DNA of 64,000 bases from Actinomarinicola tropica (GTDB taxonomy: Bacteria > Actinomycetota > Acidimicrobiia > Acidimicrobiales > SKKL01): contig NZ_CP045851.1 of assembly GCF_009650215.1 (NCBI RefSeq), positions 3,499,001 to 3,563,000 of the forward strand. The letters run 5' to 3'. Positions 44,357-52,051 of this stretch are shown here, in pieces. Position 1 is the first letter of the stretch. Each line of letters begins with the position of its first letter. The position numbers and the translations under genes are program-made. The notes beneath the pieces were generated by a model. The model was not told the origin of the DNA, ran no database searches, and saw only the letters and a program-made list of their open reading frames with translations.

Positions 44357-45061
44357 GTGGCGGAACCCTCGAAGTCCCAAGTGAACAAGGCCGGACGGGT
44401 ACTACGCCGATGGGCCAGGGGAGAGCTCATGAGCGTCTCCCCGGAAGAGCACGAGCGCGCTCTTGCTGTCCTACTCGCCCACCGTGCCGCCCATCGGCTG
44501 CCCCTAACCAAGGCAACAATGGGCTTGCGCTCAGTCGTGAAGACCGAGCATTGCGTGGTGGAGGTCTCCCAGAGATTGAAGCGCGTACCCACGATCATCG
44601 AGAAGCTCACCGTCCGAGAGCCGACGATGCAGCTCGCCAACATGCAGGACATTGGTGGGTGCCGCGCCGTCCTCGACTCCATCGACGAGGTACGCCGCGT
44701 CCAGCGCCGCCTCTCGAAGAACCGCCCGCCGCTGCGAGTGTCCGACTACATCTCTGAGTCCCGGCGGTCCGGTTACCGAGGGGTCCACGTCGTCGTTCAG
44801 TACGACGGCCGCCCCATCGAGGTGCAGCTCCGCACCCAGGTCATGCACGAATGGGCCATCACCGTCGAGCGGTTGGGGGGACGGCTCGGGGAGGACCTCA
44901 AGAGCGGGTACGGGCCTCCCGAGGTTCTAGACCTTCTCGGGGGCATCTCCGAGGTCATGGCCATCGAGGAGCAAGGGGGAGTCGTCCCCACCGAAGCGCT
45001 CACTAGACTGAGTTCCTTGCGCGAGGCAGCACTACCGTTCCTGGGAGGAGGCCACCGATGA
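44357..45061 (+). CDS. RelA/SpoT-domain protein (small alarmone synthetase-like)
   Basis: A 234-residue single-domain nucleotide pyrophosphokinase homolog. Synthetase residues match Rel: R and K in SQRLKRVPTIIEKL, Asp in DIGGCRAV, Tyr in SRRSGYRGVH and Glu in IEVQLRT. No HD hydrolase domain, TGS or ACT is present. GTG 44357 is preceded by CACGATGAGAGC, a possible leaderless start. It overlaps the next gene by four bases (ATGA). Such small synthetases in mobile elements include toxic ones that attack tRNA CCA ends or make (pp)pApp; whether this one makes an alarmone or modifies tRNA is open. Confidence 0.88.
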   Translation: MAEPSKSQVNKAGRVLRRWARGELMSVSPEEHERALAVLLAHRAAHRLPLTKATMGLRSVVKTEHCVVEVSQRLKRVPTIIEKLTVREPTMQLANMQDIGGCRAVLDSIDEVRRVQRRLSKNRPPLRVSDYISESRRSGYRGVHVVVQYDGRPIEVQLRTQVMHEWAITVERLGGRLGEDLKSGYGPPEVLDLLGGISEVMAIEEQGGVVPTEALTRLSSLREAALPFLGGGHR

Positions 45062-45309
45062 CCGATCGAATCCAGCATTTCCTGCTCGTGTTCGACCACC
45101 AGGCGGGCAGTCTGATCCAGACCCGGGAGTACGGCGAGGACGCCGACGCTGCCATTGCTGCGTACGCCGCGACCGAAGCCGAGTTCGGCGACCGCAAGGA
45201 CATCGAGGTTGTCCTCATCGGCTCGGACTCCTTCGAGACTGTCAAGCGGACCCACGCGAACTACTTCGACGGCTCCGTGTCGGTGTCGAAGTACCTCGCC
45301 GGCATCTGA
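45058..45309 (+). CDS. Small partner protein of the RelA/SpoT-domain gene
   Basis: An 83-residue soluble alpha/beta protein: IQHFLLVFDHQAGSLIQTRE, AAIAAYAATEAEFGDRKDIE, then VVLIGSDSFETVKRTHANYF. ATG 45058 overlaps the upstream stop, so the two are translationally coupled. I recall similar small proteins beside RelA/SpoT-domain genes in other actinobacteria but no assigned function. As the second gene of a coupled pair it may be an antitoxin or a cofactor (inference). Confidence 0.7.
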   Translation: MTDRIQHFLLVFDHQAGSLIQTREYGEDADAAIAAYAATEAEFGDRKDIEVVLIGSDSFETVKRTHANYFDGSVSVSKYLAGI

Positions 45310-45353
45310 TCCCACAGCGTCGACACCGTCGGCCCGGGCCTCCCGCCACGTGC

Positions 45354-45375
45354 GTGCAACATACGTGCAACATCG
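45354..45375 (+). repeat. Right copy of the 22-bp end repeat (possible integrase arm site)
   Basis: The sequence starts GTGCAACATACGTGCAACAT and ends CG; it differs at one base from 35207-35228 and is itself built of two GTGCAACAT-like units 11 bases apart. Confidence 0.6.
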
Positions 45376-45426
45376 GGCGGAGAACTGCGGTCGATCGCGG
45401 TCACTAGCGGTAAACGAAAACGACCG

Positions 45427-45460
45427 CTGACCTGCGACGACGCGAATCTCGCCAGGTCAG
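45427..45460 (+). other. Inverted repeat near the right end of the element
   Basis: CTGACCTGCGA (45427-45437) faces TCGCCAGGTCAG (45449-45460). The same CAGGTCAG core forms the hairpin at 35145-35175 at the other end. It could end the alarmone-synthetase transcript (no U-tract) or bind recombination proteins. Confidence 0.45.
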
Positions 45461-45478
45461 AGAATCGCCCGACACGAA

Positions 45479-45527
45479 CTGAAAAGCGGAAGGTCACCGG
45501 ATCGACGCCGGTCTCGACCACCAGACA
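45479..45527 (+). repeat. attR: 49-bp copy of the tRNA-Phe 3' part
   Basis: Identical to 35091-35139. No tRNA 5' half precedes it, so this is the displaced original 3' end and not a second tRNA gene. Confidence 0.93.
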
Positions 45528-45629
45528 GCGAGGCCGGGCCCCGGGTCCGGCCTCCTGCGCGTCCCGACCCGCATACGCGCTCGGCCCGGCCGCTCTCGGC
45601 CGCTCTGCCCGGCCCGACCGCTCGGACGC

Positions 45630-45676
45630 TTCTGGGTACCGATCGCGACGCATTGCGCACCGATCCGTACCCAGAA
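45630..45676. repeat. Palindrome family B, copy 1 (47 bp)
   Basis: TTCTGGGTACCGATC faces GATCCGTACCCAGAA; 14 of 15 arm positions pair. It lies 57 bases past the 3' end of the kelch-like gene. Confidence 0.85.
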
Positions 45677-45733
45677 CGGCGCCGGTCCGCCCGCTTGCGA
45701 CATCACTGCGGCGGCGCGAACGGTGAGGTCCGG

Positions 45734-47392
45734 TCAGGGGCGGCGAGGTGGTCCGTCGCTCGTCGACGCGTGCACGATCTCGCCGTCGACGTGGACCGTC
45801 ATCGCGTCCGTCATCGCCGCGGGTTCCTCCAGCGCTCCCAGGAACTCGGCATCCTCGTACCAGCAGACGACCGCGGGGACATCGCTCCCCTCAGTGCGCT
45901 CCCCGAGCAGGTGCGCCACCTCCCCGACCGTGGTGTCGAAGCCGGCGACGAGGGTGCCACCGACGACGCGCATCCCTGTGGCCACCGCGGGACACACCTG
46001 CTGCGCGAGCGGATCCACCGAGGACGACGCGATGGCCAGCCGGTAGATGGCGCCGTCGGCGAGCGGGACGGTGGGGACGTTCCCCGACCCCCCAGCAGTG
46101 GCGCCACCCCAGACGATGACCTCGTCGCCGGTCCACACGGCGACGTGGCCAACGCGATCGAGGTCGATCGGCGCGCCGGGGAGGGACTGCCAGCGGTGTG
46201 CCCCCTCATCGGTGGCCTGCGCCGCCGGCACGGAGCGCAGACCGCCCTCCGTCCCGTCGAGCTCGAGTCCGCCCAGCACCAACGTGCCGTCCCGGACGGC
46301 CACGACCATGGCCTGGTGGTCCCCGTCCGTCGGACCGGCGCTCGGGCTCGCCACCGCAGACCAACGACCGTTCGTGGGATCGAGGCGGTAGGCCACGCGC
46401 GCCAGCTGCCCGTCGTCGGAGCTGGCGACGCCGACCAGGGTGCCGTCCGAGGCGAGCTCTCCCCAGATCCCTGCCGTCGCTGCGCCGAACGGCAGCTCCG
46501 TCGGCATCTCGAGGAGGGTCACCTCGCCGGTGCCCGGCTCGAGGAGGAAGCCCATCGGAGCCTGCCGGTCGATCGGCCCGCCGCGGAGCACCGCGGCTCG
46601 GCCGTCGACGTCGTCGGCGCCTCCGATCGGCGGGAAGCCAGCGAGCGCACCGCTGTTCGGCACGTCCAGTGGCTCGGACCAGTCGCCGCTGGCGGGGTCG
46701 ACCGTGGCCCACCCGACGGCGTCCGTCTCGGGGCGCCATCCGACGACGGCGAGGACGTTCCCCGTCGTGGTGACCGTCTCGACCCCTTGGAACGGCGTCC
46801 GTCCGACCATCCGCCACGCGTCGACCAGGGGGTCGTAGGCGACGAGGTCGACCAGCGGGGCCGACTCGTCGGTCGCGACGGCGAAGTACGCCACCCCGTC
46901 CACGACGGCGCCGTCCACGTCGTACGACATCGATGTGCCTGGCTGCCCCACGGGAACACCGGTGCGACGAACGGGCTCGAACGGGACGTCGGCGATCGTG
47001 CGCCACTCGTCGGTCGAAGGGTCGTAGGCCGCTCCATCGACCAGCTCCACGTTGTCGACGTCGTAGCCACCCCAGACGAGCAGCTCGTCGCCGGTCCAGA
47101 GTGTGACCGGCTCGAACCTCGGGGCGAGTGGGGCGTCGGCCATCCCCCTCCACTCGCCGCGCGCGGCGGCGACCGGGGCCGCGGCCCCTCCCGTCCACAA
47201 GATCGCGGCAGCACCGACGATCAGGAGGAGCACCGCCACGGCCGCCAGCACGTAGGCGCTGCGTGGGGCCTGCGGCTCCGGCCGCTCGGCGGCGTACGGA
47301 ACCGTCGCGTCCTGGATGGGAGCCGGAGCGGGCCACGACGCGATCTCCTTCAGCGCCTCGCGCACCCCGTCGTCGGTCGAGAGGTCGATCAC
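45734..47392 (-). CDS. Membrane-anchored kelch-like beta-propeller protein, partner of an ECF sigma factor
   Basis: A 552-residue protein. About 45 cytoplasmic residues (VIDLSTDDGVREALKEIASW...) precede one membrane helix (YVLAAVAVLLLIVGAAAILW). The extracytoplasmic part repeats kelch-like blades, for example LWTGDELLVWGGYD and VWTGDEVIVWGGAT, with Y-D-P-x-x-D/N-x-W strands. GTG 47392 overlaps the sigma factor stop (GTGA). The layout fits a membrane anti-sigma or sensor protein whose outer propeller senses a signal; the short cytoplasmic part is not a recognised anti-sigma domain. Confidence 0.75.
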   Translation of the reverse strand: MIDLSTDDGVREALKEIASWPAPAPIQDATVPYAAERPEPQAPRSAYVLAAVAVLLLIVGAAAILWTGGAAAPVAAARGEWRGMADAPLAPRFEPVTLWTGDELLVWGGYDVDNVELVDGAAYDPSTDEWRTIADVPFEPVRRTGVPVGQPGTSMSYDVDGAVVDGVAYFAVATDESAPLVDLVAYDPLVDAWRMVGRTPFQGVETVTTTGNVLAVVGWRPETDAVGWATVDPASGDWSEPLDVPNSGALAGFPPIGGADDVDGRAAVLRGGPIDRQAPMGFLLEPGTGEVTLLEMPTELPFGAATAGIWGELASDGTLVGVASSDDGQLARVAYRLDPTNGRWSAVASPSAGPTDGDHQAMVVAVRDGTLVLGGLELDGTEGGLRSVPAAQATDEGAHRWQSLPGAPIDLDRVGHVAVWTGDEVIVWGGATAGGSGNVPTVPLADGAIYRLAIASSSVDPLAQQVCPAVATGMRVVGGTLVAGFDTTVGEVAHLLGERTEGSDVPAVVCWYEDAEFLGALEEPAAMTDAMTVHVDGEIVHASTSDGPPRRP

Positions 47393-47886
47393 GTCATCTC
47401 CTTCCTGATCGCGGCCAGCCCTCTCGCGGCGAGCGACCGCACCGTGGCGGGACGACAACCCAGGGTTGCTGCGATCTCGTCGTCAGCGAGGTCCTCGACG
47501 TAGCGCAGGACGAGGACGGTGCGCTGTCGCTCGGGGAGGTCCAACAGCAGGTCCCGCAGCTCGACGAGCTGGACGGGTGCGTCGGGCGGCGCAGGGTCGG
47601 GCCGACGCCTGGCGGCCGTCTGTCGCCGGCGATGGACGCCGAGCGTCCCGTTCACGACTGCTCGTCGCACGTACGGCCCGGGGTTCCGGACCGACGCCCC
47701 GCGCCGCGCCGTGGCCATGAACGCCTCCTGCACGATCTCCTCCGCCTCGGCGGAGCTGCCGAGGAGCATCGTGGCCAACCGACACAGCGCATCGAAGCGA
47801 TGGCGGTACTCGTCCACGAGGGCGACCGGCCAGGCGCCGGTGCCGGCGGCCGGCGCCGAGATCGATCGTGGGCTCCCGCTGTCCAT
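47389..47886 (-). CDS. ECF-family RNA polymerase sigma factor (SigE-like subgroup)
   Basis: A 165-residue sigma factor with region 2 (FDALCRLATMLLGSSAEAEEIVQEAF) and region 4 (LPERQRTVLVLRYVEDLADD, then EIAATLGCRPATVRSLAARGL). The short linker and SigE-like region 4 are typical of actinobacterial ECF factors. ATG 47886 with AAAGGG upstream. It is coupled to the kelch-like membrane gene by a four-base overlap, suggesting that protein controls it. Confidence 0.88.
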   Translation of the reverse strand: MDSGSPRSISAPAAGTGAWPVALVDEYRHRFDALCRLATMLLGSSAEAEEIVQEAFMATARRGASVRNPGPYVRRAVVNGTLGVHRRRQTAARRRPDPAPPDAPVQLVELRDLLLDLPERQRTVLVLRYVEDLADDEIAATLGCRPATVRSLAARGLAAIRKEMT

Positions 47887-48004
47887 CAGCCCTTTGACGC
47901 GCCAGGTGCCCGTCCCGTTGCATGCGCCACCCGAACCGCGTCGTACATCACAGGTGTGCATCGGCCTCGCTGCGCGTCCCGGCGCTCGAACGCTCCTAGG
48001 ACGC

Positions 48005-48051
48005 TTCTGGGTACCGATCCCGTCGCACAGCGCGCCGATCCGTACCCAGAA
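48005..48051. repeat. Palindrome family B, copy 2 (47 bp)
   Basis: TTCTGGGTACCGATC faces GATCCGTACCCAGAA. It lies between the sigma factor start (47886) and the end of the next leftward gene (48174). Confidence 0.85.
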
Positions 48052-48173
48052 CGACCGCACCCCCTGGCGGCGAGCCGCCTCCCTCGCTCGCGTCACTCGC
48101 GGTTCGGGGGAAGGTCGGTCGGTGCAGGGGTTGGTCGTCGTCCTAGCTCATCGAGATCTGTGTCTCTCCGGCA

Positions 48174-48668
48174 TCAGCAGCTGATCGTGACCACGTTGCT
48201 GATCGCCGCGTACTTTTCGCCGTCCCAGGCCTCGAGCACGACCGTGTAGGTGCCCGGTCGGAAGTAGCGGTAGCGCGTGTCGCTCAGAGCGTTTCGTCCG
48301 AGGACCCTGAAGCCGTCGAGATCGCGGACGCTCCAGGTGAGGCCGTGGGGCGGATCGGCGATCTCGGGCCGGATGACGCCGCAGCCGTCGGTGTGGACGA
48401 CCAACTTCACCTCGGGCAGCTCGTCGGGCTGCATGGGCGAGTCGAAGAGGTCGACGACGTCGTGACCCGGCGCGAGCGACACGCTGCCCTCAGGGAGAGT
48501 GAGGTCGAGATCCGGCGCGGGGTCCCACGAGCCGCTCGGGTCACCGTCGAGCGACCGAGCCGTGAGGAACCCGAGCCCGAATGCGATGACAGCGACTCCG
48601 CCGAGCCACAAGGATCGGAGCCGCAGCCCGTCGCCGCTCGCCGATGCGTCGCCGTGATCGTGCGCCAT
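48174..48668 (-). CDS. Hypothetical single-pass membrane protein with an extracytoplasmic beta domain
   Basis: A 164-residue protein. A short charged N terminus is followed by one helix (SLWLGGVAVIAFGLGFLTA), and the rest is predicted beta-rich: VVLEAWDGEKYAAISNVVTISC at the C terminus resembles the last strands of an immunoglobulin-like fold. Two Cys (GCGVI and the final residue) could form a disulfide. No family recognised. Confidence 0.6.
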   Translation of the reverse strand: MAHDHGDASASGDGLRLRSLWLGGVAVIAFGLGFLTARSLDGDPSGSWDPAPDLDLTLPEGSVSLAPGHDVVDLFDSPMQPDELPEVKLVVHTDGCGVIRPEIADPPHGLTWSVRDLDGFRVLGRNALSDTRYRYFRPGTYTVVLEAWDGEKYAAISNVVTISC

Positions 48669-48798
48669 CTGATTCCTCGCGGTTCCGCCGGGGGTGGAGT
48701 CACGTTCGCGACCAACCCATCGGCGGACGCAGCCGTGTCATGAGTCGCGCCATGGCCGGTCTCAGCGCGGGCCGATGGACGACTCGTCACCCGGACGC

Positions 48799-48845
48799 TT
48801 CTGGGTACCGACCGCGTCGCTCAGCGCGCCGATCCGTACCCAGAA
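48799..48845. repeat. Palindrome family B, copy 3 (47 bp)
   Basis: TTCTGGGTACCGACC faces GATCCGTACCCAGAA, between the leftward genes at 48174-48668 and 48937-49086. Confidence 0.85.
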
Positions 48846-48936
48846 CGGCGCCGGCGCCCGGGCAGCACCGCGCACGGGCGCGACGGTGCCCGGACCTCGC
48901 GGCCCGGGCACCGTGGCGACAGAAGGTGTGGCCCCG

Positions 48937-49086
48937 CTAGAGCGTGCGGCGACCTCGCATGCCGAGCACGGCGCTCACGACGAGCAGCACGAGCCCGATG
49001 ATGAGGACCCACATGAGGCCCTCGACGAAGAGGCCGACGCCACCGAAGATCAGGGCGAGGATGAGCAGAAGGACCACGAGTCCCAT
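48937..49086 (-). CDS. Small hydrophobic membrane protein, 49 residues
   Basis: Almost entirely hydrophobic: MGLVVLLLILALIFGGVGLF and LMWVLIIGLVLLVVSAVLG, ending MRGRRTL. An AAGGAGG precedes the ATG at normal spacing. It resembles the tiny hydrophobic proteins widespread in actinobacteria whose role is unknown. Confidence 0.7.
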   Translation of the reverse strand: MGLVVLLLILALIFGGVGLFVEGLMWVLIIGLVLLVVSAVLGMRGRRTL

Positions 49087-49177
49087 CAGGAACCCTCCTT
49101 GGCTAGCGGACCTCGCTCCCCTACCCCCCACGGTGTCATCACCACACCTGCACACGGATGTCCGGCAGGATGGGCGC

Positions 49178-49654
49178 ATGGGGCGGAGCGCAGCATCGAG
49201 GGTCCTCGCGGTCGTGGCGCTGGTGGCACTCGCGCTCGGGCCGTCGGCCGCGTGCGGGTCGTGCGATGTGGCGTGCGGCGAGCCTCGGCCCGCCGAGGAG
49301 GTGCGGGTCCTCACCGCCGAGGTGCTCGAGGTCGACGACGGCAACGGCCTGGTGCGCGTGCGGTCCGAGGACGGGGCCGAGCGCGAGTTCCGGGTCCGCG
49401 GCCGTCTGGCGGTGCTCGACGAGGGCACGTCGTACCGCTTCCCGGTCGACGACGGCTGGACGGCGCTCCCCGACCCGTGCGACTGCGGCGGCCCCTACGT
49501 GACCGACCTCGACGGCGACGTCGTCGACACCGCCTACCTCGCCTCGTGGCGCGACCTCGACGTCGTGCGCATCGCCCTCGTCGTCAGCGCGGTCGCGATC
49601 GCCGCCATCGCCTCCTGGGGCTTGGCCCGACGTCGACGTGGCCTGCCCCTCTGA
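49178..49654 (+). CDS. Exported protein with C-terminal membrane helix
   Basis: A 158-residue protein. A signal peptide (RVLAVVALVALALGPSAACG) is followed by a Cys-rich stretch (CGSCDVACG), a small beta domain with DPCDCGGPY, and a C-terminal helix (IALVVSAVAIAAIASWGL) ended by RRRRG, so the domain is held outside. The Cys spacing could bind a metal or make disulfides. No family recognised. Confidence 0.6.
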   Translation: MGRSAASRVLAVVALVALALGPSAACGSCDVACGEPRPAEEVRVLTAEVLEVDDGNGLVRVRSEDGAEREFRVRGRLAVLDEGTSYRFPVDDGWTALPDPCDCGGPYVTDLDGDVVDTAYLASWRDLDVVRIALVVSAVAIAAIASWGLARRRRGLPL

Positions 49655-49663
49655 CCGACGACG

Positions 49664-50419
49664 TCAGCCGTCGGCGCTGCACGCGTCGATCGCGACCTCG
49701 TCGCCGGCGGCGGCCGCATCGGACCGGTCCCGACCGGGCACGCGCAGGGCCACCGCCTCGACGGCGCGGCGGTGCGCGAAGCCGAGCGCCTCGTAGAGGC
49801 GGATCGCCCCGACGTTGTCGGCCGAGGCGTGCAGGAACACCCCGTCGCCCGCCTCCTCCGCGCGGGCCACGACGTGGCGCACCAGCCGGGTGCCGAGCCC
49901 CTGGCCCCGCACCTCCGGGGCGGTGCACACGGCGCTGATCTCGACCTGACCCGGCAGCCGCATGCGGTGGCCGGCCACCGCCACCAGCCGCCCGGCGCCG
50001 TCCCGGAGGCCGACGTAGCCACCGAGCTCCATCGTCCTCGCGCCGAACGGCCCCGGCCGGGTGGCGGCGACCAGGTCGAGCACCTCCTCCAGGTCGGCGC
50101 CACCCATCTCGACGGCATCGGCGTCGAGCGACGGCACGACGCGGACGGCCACCATCTGGCGGACGGGGATCGTGCGGATGCGCTCCCATCCGAGCGGCTC
50201 ACGGACGGCGTCACGGAAGAGCGTCGCCGTGCCGCCGGCGCCGACGAGGAGGGCGAGCGCCGCCCAGTCGTCCGGCGTGGGTTCGTCGGGCAGGCCCGCG
50301 AAGATCGACACGTCCGGGAGGTAGCGGCGGGCACGGCCGGACACCTCGGCCAACGTCGCGTGCGCCCCGCCGAGCGCGTGCCACACCGGGTTGTCGAGCG
50401 GGTCGCGCGGCCCGCTCAC
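49664..50419 (-). CDS. GNAT-family N-acetyltransferase (FR47-like)
   Basis: A 251-residue protein. The acetyl-CoA motif is VCTAPEVRGQGLGTRLVRHVV (about residues 175-195), followed by ADNVGAIRLYEALGF. The N-terminal 120 residues are the less conserved half seen in FR47-type members. GTG 50419 overlaps the stop of the DUF2142 gene by four bases. Substrate unknown. Confidence 0.85.
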   Translation of the reverse strand: MSGPRDPLDNPVWHALGGAHATLAEVSGRARRYLPDVSIFAGLPDEPTPDDWAALALLVGAGGTATLFRDAVREPLGWERIRTIPVRQMVAVRVVPSLDADAVEMGGADLEEVLDLVAATRPGPFGARTMELGGYVGLRDGAGRLVAVAGHRMRLPGQVEISAVCTAPEVRGQGLGTRLVRHVVARAEEAGDGVFLHASADNVGAIRLYEALGFAHRRAVEAVALRVPGRDRSDAAAAGDEVAIDACSADG

Positions 50420-52002
50420 CGTCGCCGCCAACGGGGAACGGCCAACGACGCGCCCCATCCGGCGACGGCGAGCAGCGGCGTCGACAGCAGCAGCAGGCTC
50501 CCGAGGTGGGGCAGCGGGCTCCAGGCGAGCAGGGAGTCGAGCCGGGCGCCGACCGAGTCCCCGCCCCAGTACCCGACGAGCATCGACCACGAGAGCACGA
50601 CGTGGAACACCACGCCCACGCCGGCGAGAGCGGCGAGGACCCACGCGTGCCAGCGCTCCCCCACCCACCCCCACACCGCGACCGCGGCCAACGCCGCGAG
50701 CGGGACGAGCAGCGAGTAGAGGTACCGGCCCTGGAGGGCGGCCAGCTCGCCGCTGCGCAGGTACTGAGCGAGGTTCGTCCGCAGCATGAGGGCCACCTGC
50801 GCCACGCACAGCAGGGTGAGGAGCAGCACGCCCGCCCGGCGACGACCCTTCCACAGCGCCGCGAGGACGACGAGCGCCATCACGACCGTCAGGCCGTTGG
50901 TGATCCAGGGGTCGAGCATCACCCCGGTCCGCGTCGCCGGACGCCCCCAGAACGTGCCGCTCACCCGGTCGAACCAGTTCTCGGCGAACCGCCACAGCGG
51001 CTTCTCCACGTCGGGGAACACCCGGCGCACGACGCCGCTCGGCTGCGGATCGCCGAAGCGCACGAGGTTGGTGATGTGCCACGCCGCGCCGATCACCGAG
51101 ACCGAGCCTGCGAGGACGACGTTCCGCACCGCCTCCCGCCGCCGGCCCTGGCGCCACGCGCGCAGCGCCACGACGGCCACGACGACGCCGACCCACGGGA
51201 TCAGCGTGACCCCGGTCGACTTCGACAGGGCGGCGATCGCGCCGCCGGCGGCGGCAACCACCGCCGACCGCGCGGTGCCGTCGCGCAGGTGGGCGAGCGC
51301 GCCGACGACGGCGATGGCGCTGCCGAGCATCATCGTCGTGTCGTTGTTCACGACCGATCCGATGAAGGTGTGCATCGGCGACAGCAGCATCACCGCCGCG
51401 GCCGACGCGGCGGCGGTCCGCCCGACCCCGAGCACCAACGCCGCGCTCGACGCGAGCAGCGGCAGCGCGGCGACGAGCGCGACCGAGTGCATCCGGTACA
51501 GCCACACCTCGCGATCCCAGGACCAGGCCTCGGCCGGGGTCAGCAGGGTGACGACGCGTGCGGAGGCTCCGACGGCCGCGTAGTGCAGCGGGGGGTGCTG
51601 GGACAGCTGGTTCGTCGCCCGTGGCACCTCGTCGGTGCGCACGACGACCTCCTGCGCCAGCTCGCCGAAGGTCGGTCGGTCCGGTCGGGGCACCGCGTCG
51701 GCGAAGGGCATGGGCGGCCGGTAGCGCAGGTCGGGGTCGACGGAGGGTCCGGCGAGCGAGCCCACGCCCCGGATCTCGTCGGTCGGCACCACGCGCTCCG
51801 ACGGGTCGACGTACCCGAGGTCGGAGCGCAGGACCATGTCCACCTGGTAGCGCTCGTCCGGACCCCGGAACGGCGGCACGAGGATCGTGAAGACCAGGCC
51901 GAAGGTGAGGTTGACCAGCGTGATCCACCACACCGCCGAGTGGTGGCGGGCGGCCCACCGGCGGGCGCGCAGCACGCGTCCGCCCTCGTCCGTCGGGGTC
52001 AC
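50416..52002 (-). CDS. DUF2142-type polytopic membrane protein (GT-C glycosyltransferase-like)
   Basis: A 528-residue protein with about 11 helices. The first outer loop has FRGPDERYQVD, a P-D-E motif like the catalytic acidic loop of GT-C transferases, followed by QHPPLHYAAVG; later come NDTTMMLGSA and ALQGRYLYSLL, all typical of DUF2142. Probably transfers a sugar from a lipid carrier on the outer face of the membrane (family inference). Confidence 0.8.
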   Translation of the reverse strand: MTPTDEGGRVLRARRWAARHHSAVWWITLVNLTFGLVFTILVPPFRGPDERYQVDMVLRSDLGYVDPSERVVPTDEIRGVGSLAGPSVDPDLRYRPPMPFADAVPRPDRPTFGELAQEVVVRTDEVPRATNQLSQHPPLHYAAVGASARVVTLLTPAEAWSWDREVWLYRMHSVALVAALPLLASSAALVLGVGRTAAASAAAVMLLSPMHTFIGSVVNNDTTMMLGSAIAVVGALAHLRDGTARSAVVAAAGGAIAALSKSTGVTLIPWVGVVVAVVALRAWRQGRRREAVRNVVLAGSVSVIGAAWHITNLVRFGDPQPSGVVRRVFPDVEKPLWRFAENWFDRVSGTFWGRPATRTGVMLDPWITNGLTVVMALVVLAALWKGRRRAGVLLLTLLCVAQVALMLRTNLAQYLRSGELAALQGRYLYSLLVPLAALAAVAVWGWVGERWHAWVLAALAGVGVVFHVVLSWSMLVGYWGGDSVGARLDSLLAWSPLPHLGSLLLLSTPLLAVAGWGASLAVPRWRRR

Positions 52003-52051
52003 GTCGTCGATGCCGAGGACCCTACCTGCCGTCCCGCGGGGCCTCGTCAGG

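Larger units (their letters stand above)
35091..45527. mobile_element. Integrated mobilizable element in tRNA-Phe (about 10.4 kb)
   Basis: Bounded by the two 49-bp att copies. Cargo in order: nested IS3/ISL3, small proteins, an IS3 remnant, a MobF relaxase-helicase, a tyrosine integrase, a HTH excisionase, and a RelA/SpoT-domain gene with its small partner beside attR. There are relaxase, integrase and excisionase genes but no FtsK-like or type IV coupling/secretion genes, so it looks like an integrative mobilizable element rather than a self-transmissible one. The stretch 38.0-40.0 kb is visibly less GC-rich than the chromosome. Confidence 0.9.

Noticed and set aside
45479-45527. A second tRNA-Phe gene near 45.5 kb
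   Set aside because: Only the anticodon-loop-to-CCA half is present and the 5' half is absent; the exact 49-bp identity marks it as attR.
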